A DNA stretch of 64,000 nucleotides from Nonomuraea guangzhouensis (GCF_019396345.1 NZ_JAHKRM010000003.1:124001-188000), one strand, 5' to 3'. Positions 15,017-24,066 are shown, counted from the first letter of the stretch. The notes: generated by a model from the sequence alone, not told the origin. Translations and numbers: made by a program.

Positions 15017-16997
15017 CTCGGACAGGCGTGGCCTGGCCTGGGCTGTTCCCGTGCTCGAGGAGCGTGAGTACGGGGGTGGCTTTGGCGTGGTGGAAGCCGG
15101 TCCGATGGTGAGAATTCCTGACATGCCCTGTCCGGTACGGCTGGCGCCGTCCCGGCTTGGGTGCATGGCCCGCCGGACGCTGTCCATCGCCGGTGGGCGG
15201 TGGGGCGGGCACCGTGCGCCGGTCGGGCACACGGCTGAAAGTCATCGAGTTGTTTCGTGCGTTGGCTGAGGTGCGGGTGGGTCGTTTTGGGGTGGGGCGG
15301 TTCTTGGCTCTGTCCCGCGCCGCCGGCCGGGGGTGCAGGTCTGCTCGGGTGCGGCGGGCGCGCCGGGCCGCCCGGGTGGGCTTGCGGGTTCGGCGGGCGC
15401 GGGCGACGTTGCCCTCCACGACGGTGGCGATGGTGCGCGCCCCGGTCGAGCGGTGGGTGCGGGTGGCGTTTTGGCCGAGTAGGCCGCGGGATAGGATCCG
15501 CTCGGCCGCTGCCCAGTCCCGGTCACAGGACAGGCCGCAGGCCGGGCACCAGGCCCACCTCCAGCCCCGCTCGTCGAGCCGGTCCGGGGCCGGGCAATGC
15601 TTGAGCGCCGACGTGCCCTCCCCGCAGCGGGGGCAGTACCTGGAGGTGCCGCGGGCCGGGACGGTGACCACGGCGATGGTGTGCTTGGCCGCCAGGTGCC
15701 GGATCGCCTCGACGATCTGCCCGCGTACCTGTCCCGACAGCCGCGCGTTCGCCTTCGCGTTGCGTCCGCGCGCTTCCAGGGTGGCCAGGTCTTCCAGGTA
15801 GATGACCGTCGCCCCGGCGGCGGCGGCCTGGTCGACCGCCCATCGCGCCGCCGACCAGGCCAGCGCCTTGTTCACATGTCGGATGCGAGCGCACAGCCGC
15901 TCATGCTCGACACCGAGAGCCTGGCAGGCCGTACTCAACGCGACGTAACGGGAATCAGCCAGCGTGATCCCCGCCAGCAGCTCTTCCATGTGCCGGTGCT
16001 TGGCGGCCAGGTGTTCACGCTCGGCCCGCAGCCGGTGCAGCTTGGCGCAGATGCCGCTCGCGTCGTAGGCGAACGGCCGCCCATCACTGATCACCCGGCC
16101 GTCGGCCAACTGCCCTGTTACGCCGGTCAGGAGGGTGTTGAGGCCCCAGTCGAAGCCGGACCCGATCACATGCCCGGTGGCGGGCGCGAAGCCGATGGGG
16201 GTCTGGAACGGCAGGTCGACGCGTACCCGGCCTTTTGCCACCCGCAAGGTGGGGGTGCGCAACGCTGCCTGCGGTGGCACGGTCGGCGGCAACGCGACCG
16301 GCAGCGCATGCCAGGCCCAGTCCTTGGCTGACGCGGGCGATTCGACCAGGGGGAGCCGCACCCGCAGGCGGGCGGTGTGGCTGCCGGTGCGTTGCAGGGT
16401 GAGCAGTTGCCGGTCGGCGGCCGCCAGTACGATCTGTGCCGCAACGTTCGGCGTCTCCTCCAGGTCGGTCAGATCGGCCGGGAACACCTCTTGCTCGTCG
16501 AGGTAGGTGCGGATCTGCCGGGTCCGGTTGCGGATGTCCGCCGCGCTCACCCCGTCCGGCAGCAGCGCGCGCAACGCATCCCACTCGGCGCCGGTACGCG
16601 CACCCGCATTCTCCGGCCACGTCGCCACGATCGCTGCCACCAGGCGGCGCCGGTGCAACGCCAGCCGCAACAGGCGAGCGGCCTGCTCCTGCGCGCACCG
16701 CATCACCCGATCACACACGTGCACGCCCGCGGCCGGACCCACGCCCCAGCCCAGCCGCCGAACAGCCATCCAGCCCTTCGACGGCAATACCCGCCCGTCC
16801 AGCCCCACCCCGGACTCCAGCGCGTCCAGATCGGCCGCATTCCACCGGGCCGCGATCAGGCGGGCGGTCAGGTCGCCTGCCAGGCCGGCCAGCCACGCCA
16901 CCCGCACCACCAGCAGACCCTGCGAAACGACCTCGCCACTCGCCTCCACCACCGCCGCATAAGCGGTGCAAGAGGCGGTCGCGGTGAGTTCACTCAT
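15009..16997 (-). CDS. TnpB-like RNA-guided nuclease (IS200/IS605 OrfB family), extended C-terminus
   Basis: A 662-residue protein. The RuvC catalytic residues seem intact: D283 in GSGFDWGLN, E402 in VIYLEDLA and D492/D494 in CDRDWAAAERI. The zinc ribbon has C455, C458, C484 and C487. Family members act as guide-RNA-directed nucleases in IS605-type elements. Oddities: about 270 residues precede RuvC-I, and about 155 Arg/Thr/Pro-rich residues follow the catalytic domain. That tail lacks domain character and ends inside the 3' end of the MmyB-type gene. No TnpA is adjacent. In this family the guide-RNA scaffold overlaps the 3' end of tnpB, so the tail may be an open frame over the RNA region. 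Confidence 0.85.
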   Translation of the reverse strand: MSELTATASCTAYAAVVEASGEVVSQGLLVVRVAWLAGLAGDLTARLIAARWNAADLDALESGVGLDGRVLPSKGWMAVRRLGWGVGPAAGVHVCDRVMRCAQEQAARLLRLALHRRRLVAAIVATWPENAGARTGAEWDALRALLPDGVSAADIRNRTRQIRTYLDEQEVFPADLTDLEETPNVAAQIVLAAADRQLLTLQRTGSHTARLRVRLPLVESPASAKDWAWHALPVALPPTVPPQAALRTPTLRVAKGRVRVDLPFQTPIGFAPATGHVIGSGFDWGLNTLLTGVTGQLADGRVISDGRPFAYDASGICAKLHRLRAEREHLAAKHRHMEELLAGITLADSRYVALSTACQALGVEHERLCARIRHVNKALAWSAARWAVDQAAAAGATVIYLEDLATLEARGRNAKANARLSGQVRGQIVEAIRHLAAKHTIAVVTVPARGTSRYCPRCGEGTSALKHCPAPDRLDERGWRWAWCPACGLSCDRDWAAAERILSRGLLGQNATRTHRSTGARTIATVVEGNVARARRTRKPTRAARRARRTRADLHPRPAARDRAKNRPTPKRPTRTSANARNNSMTFSRVPDRRTVPAPPPTGDGQRPAGHAPKPGRRQPYRTGHVRNSHHRTGFHHAKATPVLTLLEHGNSPGQATPVRVT

Positions 16998-17184
16998 ACA
17001 CCGCTCCCGTCTCGGGAGCGGGCCGAAGATGGCGAACCGCCCTCAGATCGGCCGCCACCTGGGCACCGCTCGACGGCCGGTAACCACATGCGGGCACGAG
17101 GGTGCCGACCGGGCGGCGGTCGTGGCAACAGGTGCACCACACGGTCAGCGCGTCGTGATCGGCGGGGAGCCGGTACGCCCGCAT
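16990..17184 (-). CDS. Small Cys-rich hypothetical protein upstream of tnpB
   Basis: A 64-residue frame starting MRAYRLPADHDALTVWCTCCHDRRPVG, with cysteines in CTCC and ACGYRP. It may be a small metal-binding protein. Its stop overlaps the start of the TnpB-like gene by 8 bases, which would allow translational coupling. No family is recognised, no strong ribosome site is visible, and it could be a chance frame. It is listed because overlap and cysteine content are suggestive. Confidence 0.35.
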   Translation of the reverse strand: MRAYRLPADHDALTVWCTCCHDRRPVGTLVPACGYRPSSGAQVAADLRAVRHLRPAPETGAVYE

Positions 17185-17360
17185 GCCTGCACCCCGCCCC
17201 TCCGGAACGCAATCTCACGATCGGTAGCCGAAACATTACCACTGGTTGACCCTGGCGGGTAGAACATATGAACGACAACATTCTGACCTGCCTGCTTGGC
17301 CAAAACCAGCCGCACCCCCCATGTCGCGGACGTGCAGACCCAGCGGCGCCGCAGGCAACC

Positions 17361-17385
17361 GGTTCGGCGAGCGTCTCGCCGAACC
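17361..17385. repeat. Perfect 11-bp hairpin in the 17185-17565 intergenic region
   Basis: GGTTCGGCGAG and CTCGCCGAACC surround a 3-base loop. The surrounding 380 bp (17185-17565) hold no convincing gene. The hairpin could be a terminator, or a structured end of the TnpB-bearing element, since IS605-family ends are hairpins recognised as single strands. There is no T-tract. Confidence 0.5.
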
Positions 17386-17565
17386 ATGACCGGCCCTGCC
17401 AGATGATCCTGCTCGGCCCGGCCGACACCGCCGACCAAGAGGAAAACTATGAGGATCATGGCGGATATTCAGGCCTTCGTAGCGAAAATAAGCAGCAGTT
17501 CATACCCTGGTGGTGGCACACCCAGGTTGAGCTGACACTGCCTTGCCGATGGCCGTCGGAGCACG

Positions 17566-18537
17566 ATGGACGGCATGAAGGCAATCACGATTCCCGAATT
17601 CGGCAGCGCTGACGTCCTCCGCCTCGACGAGGTCGAGATCCCCGAGCCCGGGCCGGGGCAGGTCTCCATCGACGTGGCCTACGCGGGCGCCAACTTCGCC
17701 GAGATCCTCTACCGGCAGGGCGTGGTGGACGTGCCTTTGCCGTTCGTGCCCGGCATCGAGGTGTCCGGCCGTGTCCGGGCGCTCGGCCCCGGCGTCGAGG
17801 GACTGCGCGTGGGCCAGCCGGTCGCCGCGCTGACGATCGTCGACAGCGGTGGCTACGCCGAGGTGGTGACGACCTCCGCCGACCTGGTGGCCCCGCTGGA
17901 CGGCTACGACCTCGGGCTGGGCATCGCGGCGGCGCTGCCGTCCAACAGCACCACCGCGTTGCTCGTGCTCGACCGGGTGGCTCGCATCGAACCGGGGGAG
18001 AGCGTGCTCGTGCACGCCGCCGCCGGAGGCGTGGGCAGCCAGCTCGGCCAGGCCGCCCGGTTGCTGGGCGCGGGCCGGGTGGTGGGCACCGTGGGCAGCG
18101 CCGCCAAGATCGAGAAGGCCGAGGCGTTCGGCTACGACGAGGTCGTCCTGCGCGACCAGGTGGCCGAGGCCGGCCGGTTCGACGTCGTGGTGGACATGGT
18201 CGGCGGTACGACCCGCCGGACCAGCCTGGACCTGCTCGCGCCGATGGGCCGGATGGTGGTGATGGGCAACGCCTCCGGCGCCGAGGACGTCGGGATCTCG
18301 GCCAACGAGGTGTGGTTCACCAACAAGACGGTCTCCGGGTTCAACCTGGCCGCCTTCTCCGCCGCCTTCCCCGCGGAGGCGGGCCGGGCGCTGCACCGGG
18401 CGGTGGCCGCGGCCGCGAGCGGGGAGCTGCGGGTGCAGGTGGAGTCGCTGCGGCTGGAGCAGGCCGCGGAGGCGCACCGCCGCATCGAGTCCGGCCGTAC
18501 GACGGGCAAACTCGTGCTCGAAGTCGAACGCGTGTGA
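17566..18537 (+). CDS. NADPH:quinone oxidoreductase-like MDR protein
   Basis: A 323-residue medium-chain reductase of the zinc-free quinone oxidoreductase group. The N-terminal GroES-like half has EVEIPEPGPGQVSIDVAYAGANFAEILYRQG and PFVPGIEVSGRVRALGPGV. The Rossmann part has VLVHAAAGGVGSQLGQAARLLGA (NADPH-binding AAGGVG). The C-terminus reads IESGRTTGKLVLEV. No zinc-binding cysteines are present. The ATG at 17566 has GGAG 5 bases before it; an ATG at 17575 is an alternative. It stands alone and ends before a 36-bp palindromic terminator. Confidence 0.92.
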   Translation: MDGMKAITIPEFGSADVLRLDEVEIPEPGPGQVSIDVAYAGANFAEILYRQGVVDVPLPFVPGIEVSGRVRALGPGVEGLRVGQPVAALTIVDSGGYAEVVTTSADLVAPLDGYDLGLGIAAALPSNSTTALLVLDRVARIEPGESVLVHAAAGGVGSQLGQAARLLGAGRVVGTVGSAAKIEKAEAFGYDEVVLRDQVAEAGRFDVVVDMVGGTTRRTSLDLLAPMGRMVVMGNASGAEDVGISANEVWFTNKTVSGFNLAAFSAAFPAEAGRALHRAVAAAASGELRVQVESLRLEQAAEAHRRIESGRTTGKLVLEVERV

Positions 18538-18569
18538 GCGCCCGAATAATTGATCGACCACCTAGCGGA

Positions 18570-18605
18570 TGGTGGTGGTGAACGCGGCCGCGTTCACCAC
18601 CACCA
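18570..18605. terminator. Perfect 36-bp palindrome, bidirectional terminator
   Basis: Every one of 18 base pairs is complementary around an axis at 18587/18588 (arms begin TGGTGGTGGTG and end CACCACCACCA). It lies between the quinone reductase stop (18537) and the facing secreted-protein stop (18634). There is no poly-T, so it would work as an I-shaped terminator for both strands. Confidence 0.7.
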
Positions 18606-18633
18606 GGGAAACGTCAGGCGTCCAGGAGAGGGT

Positions 18634-18927
18634 TCAGCAGAGCGCCCCCTTGTAGTAGGCGTAATGAGCCAGGGAGTGCAGCACGTTCTGGCCGGGACCC
18701 GCGCACAGGTCGTAGTCTTCGGATGCGGCCACCAGCACCCGTACCCAGACGCGGGTGTTCGCGTCGCAGTGCACGTAGTACGGCGAATGCCCCCCGAGCC
18801 CGGTCGTGCCAGGCACGAAGCCGCAGTAGTTGTCCGCATGAGCGGGTGAGGCCGTCACCGTGGAGGTCGCGATCGTGGCCAGGAGGACGGAGGCGGCGAC
18901 GGTCGCCGTTACCAGCTTGCCGAGCAT
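18634..18927 (-). CDS. Small secreted four-cysteine protein (DUF6355-like)
   Basis: A 97-residue exported protein. Residues 1-31 are a signal peptide ending SPAHA. The mature part shows NYCGF, YYVHCDANTRVWV, YDLCAGPG and YYKGALC, giving four cysteines and probably two disulfides. The same spacing is seen in the neighbouring 107-residue protein and, from memory, in small DUF6355 proteins labelled as natural-product-associated. The ATG at 18927 has AAGGAGAA upstream. It follows its paralogue by 13 bases on the same strand. Function is unknown. Confidence 0.75.
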   Translation of the reverse strand: MLGKLVTATVAASVLLATIATSTVTASPAHADNYCGFVPGTTGLGGHSPYYVHCDANTRVWVRVLVAASEDYDLCAGPGQNVLHSLAHYAYYKGALC

Positions 18928-18940
18928 GTGATTCTCCTTG

Positions 18941-19264
18941 TCATGGCCAGCGGATGTCGCCGGGCTTGTCGCAGGTCTGGCCGGCGTACCAGGCGTTCTT
19001 GACGATGAAGACGTGGCCGATGTCGGTGCGTCCGGGAGGGACGCATAGATCCGGCTCGTTCGTCTGGGTAGTGAAGTTGATGTGGATCCACACGTTCGTG
19101 CGGCTGTCGCAGTGGTAGTAGACGGTGCGAACTCCCTCCACTTTGAAGCCGCAGCCGTCAGCATGTGCCTGTGTGAGAGGAAGAGCCACCGGAAGAGCAG
19201 TCAGCGTGCCGGCGATGGCGATGCCGGCGGCTGCGCGTCGTACGTGTGATGTCAGGCGTTTCAT
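18941..19264 (-). CDS. Small secreted four-cysteine protein (DUF6355-like), paralogue
   Basis: A 107-residue exported protein with signal peptide MKRLTSHVRRAAAGIAIAG and cleavage after AHA near residue 35. Mature motifs are GCGFKVEG, VYYHCDSRTNVWIHI, PDLCVPPGRTDIGH and AWYAGQTC, aligning cysteine for cysteine with the downstream 97-residue protein. An AGGAGGAAC run precedes the ATG. The two form an operon generated by tandem duplication. Neither has an enzyme motif; a structural or signalling role on the outside is possible. Confidence 0.75.
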   Translation of the reverse strand: MKRLTSHVRRAAAGIAIAGTLTALPVALPLTQAHADGCGFKVEGVRTVYYHCDSRTNVWIHINFTTQTNEPDLCVPPGRTDIGHVFIVKNAWYAGQTCDKPGDIRWP

Positions 19265-19366
19265 GGATATGAGTTCCTCCTTGGTCTTGAACCGCAGCGG
19301 CTATTTCGCCAGGTCGCCGCGGTGCTAGTCAGCAAAGCCCGTGGTCTGGGTGTCCAACAGGGGTGC

Positions 19367-19396
19367 GGACGGAGTCGGACGGACTCGGACGGAGTC
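19367..19396. repeat. Three 10-bp direct repeats upstream of the secreted pair
   Basis: GGACGGAGTC, GGACGGACTC, GGACGGAGTC in tandem, about 100 bp upstream of the start at 19264. The 10-bp period equals one helical turn, and GACTC/GAGTC makes the array partly palindromic. It may bind a regulator; nothing else is seen between 19265 and 19474. Confidence 0.45.
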
Positions 19397-19474
19397 GCTC
19401 CATCGATGACCAGACCTGGACGGCGGGTTGCCTCACACAGACGTGATCACGAGCGGCTGTTCTTACCTGGGCGC

Positions 19475-20209
19475 TCAGGACGGCGGATCGTCGAAGTGCA
19501 GGCTCTCCGGGGGATGACCGCTCACCGACCGGATGAGATCGGAGGACACCTCGCGTACCTTCCGGTTCTGCTCATGGGAGATCTGGCGCAGCAGGTCGAA
19601 GGCGTCGTGGGCGGTCCAGTGGTGTTCGCCCATGATGATGCCGAGCGCCTGGTCGATGATCGCGCGGGTGCCGAGGGCCTCGCGGAGCTGCGTGGCCAGC
19701 TCGATCTGGCGGGCCGAGCGCAGGGCCGCGTCGAGGAGGAGCCCGATGTGCTCGGCGGTCAGGCGGGCGGCCCGCCTGGCCTCCTGGACGAGGGCGCCGG
19801 GTCGGCGGAAGTAGAGGTTCAGCGCGCCCAGCCATACGCCTTCGACCCGCAACGGCTGGGAATGTACGCTCCTGACCCCGTGAGCGAGCATCCGCGCCGG
19901 ATATCCGCTCCACCGCGTTTCGGTGGCGAGATCGGTGGCGGCGACGGGATCCCCGGTCGCCATGGCGTCGAGGCAGGGGCCTTGGCCGCCGCTGTACTGG
20001 ATCTCGTCGAACACCCTGACGTGGGCCGCGGAAGAGGCGACGGTCTCTACGCGCCCGTTCTGGCGCAGGGTCACGCCCGTCATGGGCCGGCCCGGCATGG
20101 CGGCGGCGATGTCGGCGATGTGACGGAGCGCCATGCCGAGGTCCTCGGCGCCGTCCATGACGGCGGACAACTCATGAAGCGTTGCGGTGTCCATCGGGGA
20201 GTCTGCCAT
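19475..20209 (-). CDS. GAF-ANTAR transcription antitermination regulator
   Basis: A 244-residue regulator. The GAF sensor domain (about 30-165) contains YSGGQGPCLDAM, RWSGYPARMLAHGVRSVHSQPL and WLGALNLYFR. The C-terminal ANTAR RNA-binding domain (about 170-225) has the expected LREALGTRAIIDQALGIIMGEHHWTAHDAFDLLRQISHEQNRKVREVS. ANTAR proteins bind paired hairpins in leader RNA and prevent termination; the targets here are unknown. The ATG at 20209 is chosen over 20194; neither has a strong ribosome site. It is divergent from the dehydratase gene. Confidence 0.9.
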   Translation of the reverse strand: MADSPMDTATLHELSAVMDGAEDLGMALRHIADIAAAMPGRPMTGVTLRQNGRVETVASSAAHVRVFDEIQYSGGQGPCLDAMATGDPVAATDLATETRWSGYPARMLAHGVRSVHSQPLRVEGVWLGALNLYFRRPGALVQEARRAARLTAEHIGLLLDAALRSARQIELATQLREALGTRAIIDQALGIIMGEHHWTAHDAFDLLRQISHEQNRKVREVSSDLIRSVSGHPPESLHFDDPPS

Positions 20210-20278
20210 CTCGCCCGTGAACTGCCCTGGGCCGGTGCCGCCTAACGTCTGAGGCGACCCTGTTCGTAGGGTGGTTCC

Positions 20279-21925
20279 ATGAGCATCGCCGATGATCCAG
20301 ACCGCGCACCCGCCCGCTCTCACCTGTACGCCATGGGCATGTCGGAGGAGGAGATGCGCCGTCCGATGATCGGCATCGCCTCCACCTGGACCGGCACGAT
20401 GCCCTGCAACCTCACCCACCGCGAACTGGCCGCCCACGTCGCCACCGGCGTACGCAGGGCGGGTGGCACGCCGATGGAGTTCAACACGATCGCCGTCTCC
20501 GACAACCTCACCATGCACACCCCCGGCATGCGCGCCTCCCTGGTGAGCCGTGAGATCATCGCCGACTCGATCGAGCTGATGGGGCGGGCGCACGGGTTCG
20601 ACGCCCTGGTGTGCGTGGTCGGGTGCGACAAGACCGTACCGGCGGCGATCATGGCGCTGGCGCGCCTGGACGTACCCGCCGTCGTCCTCTACAGCGGCAG
20701 CATGATGCCCGGCCGCTGGCGCGACCGGGACGTCACCATCCAGGACATGTGGGAGGCGCTCGGCGAGCGCGCGGTCGGCCGGCTCGACCAGGCCGACGTC
20801 GACGACCTGGCCAAGCACGCCTGTCCGGGCCCCGGCACCTGCGCCGCCCAGTACACCGCCAACACCATGGCCAGCGTCACCGACTTCCTCGGCCTGGCCC
20901 CGTTCGGCATCGGGGACATCCCGGCGGTCGCCGACACCAAGAACGCCGCCGCCGAGCGCGTCGGTGAGATCGTCATGGACGCGCTCGCCCGCGATGCCCG
21001 ACCCTCGCGGGTCCTCACCGAGGACGCCCTGCACAACGCCATCGTCTCGGTGGCGGCCATGGGCGGCTCGACGAACGCCGTACTGCACCTGCTCGCCATC
21101 GCCCGCGAGGCCGGGCTGCCGCTGCGTATCGACGAGATCGGCGCCATCTGCCGGCAGGTCCCGATCATCACCCGGCTCATGCCCAGCGGCCGGCACACCG
21201 CCGCCGACCTGTGGCGCGCCGGCGGCACGGCGCTGGTGGCGCGGCGGCTGCTGGAGGCGGGCCTGCTGCGCCCGGACGCCGTGCTCGTCGACGGCCGTAC
21301 CTACGCCGACGTCGCCGCGGCGGCGGAGGAGGCGCCAGGACAGCAGGTGGTGGCGACCGTGGAACACCCGGCCAAGGCGCGCGGGGCGCTGGCGATCCTG
21401 CGTGGCTCGCTCGCTCCCGACGGGTGCGTGCTGAAGCTCAGCGGCAAGGAGGATTTCCGGCGTGAGGGGCCGGCCAGGGTGTTCGACGGCGAGGACGCCT
21501 GTTTCGCGGCGATCCAGGAGGGGCGGATCCGGCCGGGCGATGTGATCATCGTGCGGTACGAGGGTCCGGCCGGTGGGCCCGGGATGCGGGAGATGCTGTC
21601 GATCACTGGGGCGCTGGTGGGGCAGGGGCTGGGCGACTCGGTGGCGCTGGTCACCGACGGGCGGTTCAGCGGGGTCTCGCACGGGATGGTCATCGGGCAT
21701 GTCGCGCCCGAGGCGTACGTGGGCGGGCCGCTGGCGCTGGTGCATGACGGTGATGTGGTCGTCATCGACAGCGCGGCGGGGACGCTCGATCTGAGCGTGC
21801 CGGAGGAGGAGCTGGGTCGGCGGCGGGACACCTGGGTGCGGCCGGAGCGGCCGGTCGAGCGGGGGGTGCTGGCCAAGTACGCGGCGACCGTGAAGTCCGC
21901 CTCGGACGGGGCGGTGACGGTTTGA
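20279..21925 (+). CDS. IlvD/Edd-family dehydratase (dihydroxy-acid dehydratase-like)
   Basis: A 548-residue iron-sulfur dehydratase. Cluster cysteines are C43 (TMPCNLTH), C116 (VVGCDKT) and C188 (CPGPGTC). Also visible are AMGGSTNAVLHLLAIARE and TDGRFSGVSHGMVIGHVAPEA. Family members dehydrate dihydroxy acids in branched-chain amino acid synthesis or sugar acids in catabolism. No other ilv gene is nearby, so it could be a second copy or a sugar-acid dehydratase. It ends 39 bp before an unknown gene on the same strand. Confidence 0.9.
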   Translation: MSIADDPDRAPARSHLYAMGMSEEEMRRPMIGIASTWTGTMPCNLTHRELAAHVATGVRRAGGTPMEFNTIAVSDNLTMHTPGMRASLVSREIIADSIELMGRAHGFDALVCVVGCDKTVPAAIMALARLDVPAVVLYSGSMMPGRWRDRDVTIQDMWEALGERAVGRLDQADVDDLAKHACPGPGTCAAQYTANTMASVTDFLGLAPFGIGDIPAVADTKNAAAERVGEIVMDALARDARPSRVLTEDALHNAIVSVAAMGGSTNAVLHLLAIAREAGLPLRIDEIGAICRQVPIITRLMPSGRHTAADLWRAGGTALVARRLLEAGLLRPDAVLVDGRTYADVAAAAEEAPGQQVVATVEHPAKARGALAILRGSLAPDGCVLKLSGKEDFRREGPARVFDGEDACFAAIQEGRIRPGDVIIVRYEGPAGGPGMREMLSITGALVGQGLGDSVALVTDGRFSGVSHGMVIGHVAPEAYVGGPLALVHDGDVVVIDSAAGTLDLSVPEEELGRRRDTWVRPERPVERGVLAKYAATVKSASDGAVTV

Positions 21926-21964
21926 CCGGTGCCGGAGCACCTGGCTGGCTAACCTGAGACGACC

Positions 21965-23959
21965 ATGACACGGACCTTCTTCGAACCGGACGAGACCGAG
22001 GAGTACGAGGCGGCCGCGGATCTGCTGACCCGCCGCTGCCTCGCCTGGGCCGGCGAACGCGATCTGCCGGCGGACAGCGTGGTGCTGGCGGCGGCTCTCG
22101 AATCGCGTCACCGCAGCCGCGACGGCCGCCTGGCCCATTGGGATCGGGAACAGGTGCGGCGCTTCCTGCTGGTTTGGACGCCTCACTACGTCGTCGCTCC
22201 CCGGGACGTGCTCGACGCCGCGCCGGAGAGCCTGCGGACACTCCTGCGCTACCTCGACGCGTCAGGTCTGTGGGACCCGCGCGGCGCCCCGGTGGCGGAG
22301 CTGTCGGACGCCGTGACCGCGGCCGAGTACGCCGCCGCGCTGGACGATCCGCTCCGGCAGAGCGTCGCGAAGTTCTGGGCGCGGATCGCGCTCGACAGAG
22401 GTGTCGACTTCGACGATCGCCGGGCGCTGGAGAAGTTCCAGCGGGACATCGATGCCGGGCGGGTGCCATACGACGCGGAGGTCCTCGACCAGCTCATGAT
22501 GGCCCGGCTCACCGAGCCGGAGCTGGACGAGGAGCGGGCGTACGCCCAGCCGCCCATCGCCCTGCCGCCTGCGGCGGAGCTCGCCGAGGCGGCGGCTCAG
22601 AGCGTGCTCGTACGACAGCTCGCCGCCGTGGCGGAGTGGGCCGGTGCGGAAGGGCGGCCGCTCACCGCCGAGGGGCTTCCCCGGCGCCCCGACGCCCGCG
22701 AACTGGCGGCGCTGCTGGAAACCGGGGAAGACGACCTGCGCGTCGCCGAGATGCGCCAGGTGAACCGCATGCTCACCTGGGCGAAGAAGGCACGCCTGAT
22801 CCGTACGAGCAAGGGACAGGTGTTCCGGGGGGCCAAGGCCGCGCCGATCCTGCGCGATCCGGAAGCCCTGTGGAGCCGTGCGTTCGAGGTGTTCTTCGAG
22901 CTGGGCGGCACGATCGGGGCGCCGCCCACGTCCTGGTACTCCGCCTCCGTGCTCGTCAGCGCCTTCGACGAGATCCTGCCGGACGTGCTGAACTCGATGT
23001 ACGGCCTGCCGAGTCCCGTCCCCGTGGTCCGTCTTCAGGAGTCGGTGTGGCTGGCCTGCAAGGAGCACTTCCAGTTCGATGACTGGGGGCTCCGAGAGCA
23101 GGGGTGGCGGCTGCAGGTCGATCAGGACCTGCTGGCGGCGCTCGAGGCGCTGGCCGTGCTCGGTGCCGTCGAGCTGAGCCATGGCGCGGCCGACGAGCTG
23201 TACTCCAGCGACCTCGATGACGAAGAGCAGCCCTTGGGTCCGGCGGCGGCCGAGCGGCTCCGTGCCCGCCTGCGCGATCCCGACCTCCTGCTGGCTCGGC
23301 TGACACCGCTGGGCTTGCGGGCCACCCGGGAACGCATGCTCGCCGAAGGCCGTGACGCCCCGCTGATCGGCGAACTGGCCACCGCGCCGCCCGCCGAACT
23401 GCTGGGCCTGCTCGCCCAGCACTACCCGCCGGAGGCGGCCGCCGTCGAGCTGGCCGGGTGGCTGGCGGTGCCGGGCCAGGACGTCGAGCGGCTGCTGCGG
23501 GCCGTACGGGACTGCCCGTTCCGTACGCGGGCGACGGCCATGCTCGGCACCATGACGGAAGCTCTGCCCGACGGCCTGTCGATCATCCGTGGCCTGCGTG
23601 ACGACCCGGTCCTGGGCCCCATCGCCCTGAGCGCGCTCCTCGACGGGGAAGACATCCAGCCCGAGTCCCTCAGCGACCGGGAGCGACTGCTGCTCCTGGC
23701 GGAGGAGTTGCTCGTCCTCCTTGAGCTCGGGGGACCGGAGGCAGTCCTTGACGAGGTCACCGAGGCAGCGGGGAAGGACACGAGGGAGGTGATCGAGGCG
23801 GCGCTGAGCTCTGGGCATCCTGATGTCGCCGGGCTGGAGGAGCTGGGCGCGCTCCTGCCACGGTTGACCCGAGCCCACCATCCGCTGCGCCTCGTGGCCG
23901 GCAACGCGCCGGGGTCACGCGGCCGGCGTGGCGGCCACGGCAAGAAGCGTAGACACTGA
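21965..23959 (+). CDS. Unknown 664-residue protein
   Basis: No family is recognised. The protein is soluble and mostly helical, with acidic start FFEPDETEEYEAAADLL, a central region with a possible winged-helix character (MRQVNRMLTWAKKARLIRTSKGQVF, about 260-285), and a Leu-rich repeat-like helical C-terminal half (SLSDRERLLLLAEELLVLLELGG). It ends in a very basic tail, SRGRRGGHGKKRRH, which may bind nucleic acid. There is no signal peptide or membrane segment. It is followed by the unrelated small 98- and 390-residue genes, 107 bp downstream. Confidence 0.75.
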   Translation: MTRTFFEPDETEEYEAAADLLTRRCLAWAGERDLPADSVVLAAALESRHRSRDGRLAHWDREQVRRFLLVWTPHYVVAPRDVLDAAPESLRTLLRYLDASGLWDPRGAPVAELSDAVTAAEYAAALDDPLRQSVAKFWARIALDRGVDFDDRRALEKFQRDIDAGRVPYDAEVLDQLMMARLTEPELDEERAYAQPPIALPPAAELAEAAAQSVLVRQLAAVAEWAGAEGRPLTAEGLPRRPDARELAALLETGEDDLRVAEMRQVNRMLTWAKKARLIRTSKGQVFRGAKAAPILRDPEALWSRAFEVFFELGGTIGAPPTSWYSASVLVSAFDEILPDVLNSMYGLPSPVPVVRLQESVWLACKEHFQFDDWGLREQGWRLQVDQDLLAALEALAVLGAVELSHGAADELYSSDLDDEEQPLGPAAAERLRARLRDPDLLLARLTPLGLRATRERMLAEGRDAPLIGELATAPPAELLGLLAQHYPPEAAAVELAGWLAVPGQDVERLLRAVRDCPFRTRATAMLGTMTEALPDGLSIIRGLRDDPVLGPIALSALLDGEDIQPESLSDRERLLLLAEELLVLLELGGPEAVLDEVTEAAGKDTREVIEAALSSGHPDVAGLEELGALLPRLTRAHHPLRLVAGNAPGSRGRRGGHGKKRRH

Positions 23960-24066
23960 CCGCGTCCAGGACACATCGGATTGGTGAGGCCGACCGACGC
24001 GGGCCCGGTACGACTTCGCTAGGTCTTGCCGTCGCGTGGATGATCATTTAGCTACGATTGGCGGTC

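Noticed and set aside
15009..16997. Domesticated, nuclease-dead TnpB (TldR-like)
   Set aside because: The Asp, Glu and Asp of the three RuvC motifs and the zinc ribbon are all present in the expected context, so loss of catalysis is not supported.
17268..17612. Plus-strand frame of about 114 codons before the quinone reductase
   Set aside because: It crosses a perfect hairpin and overlaps the well-supported reductase start; composition is unlike a real protein.
20210..22186. Long open frame on the minus strand continuing upstream of the GAF-ANTAR gene
   Set aside because: It runs antisense to the whole IlvD-type dehydratase gene, has no family features and arises from the GC-rich third positions of that gene.
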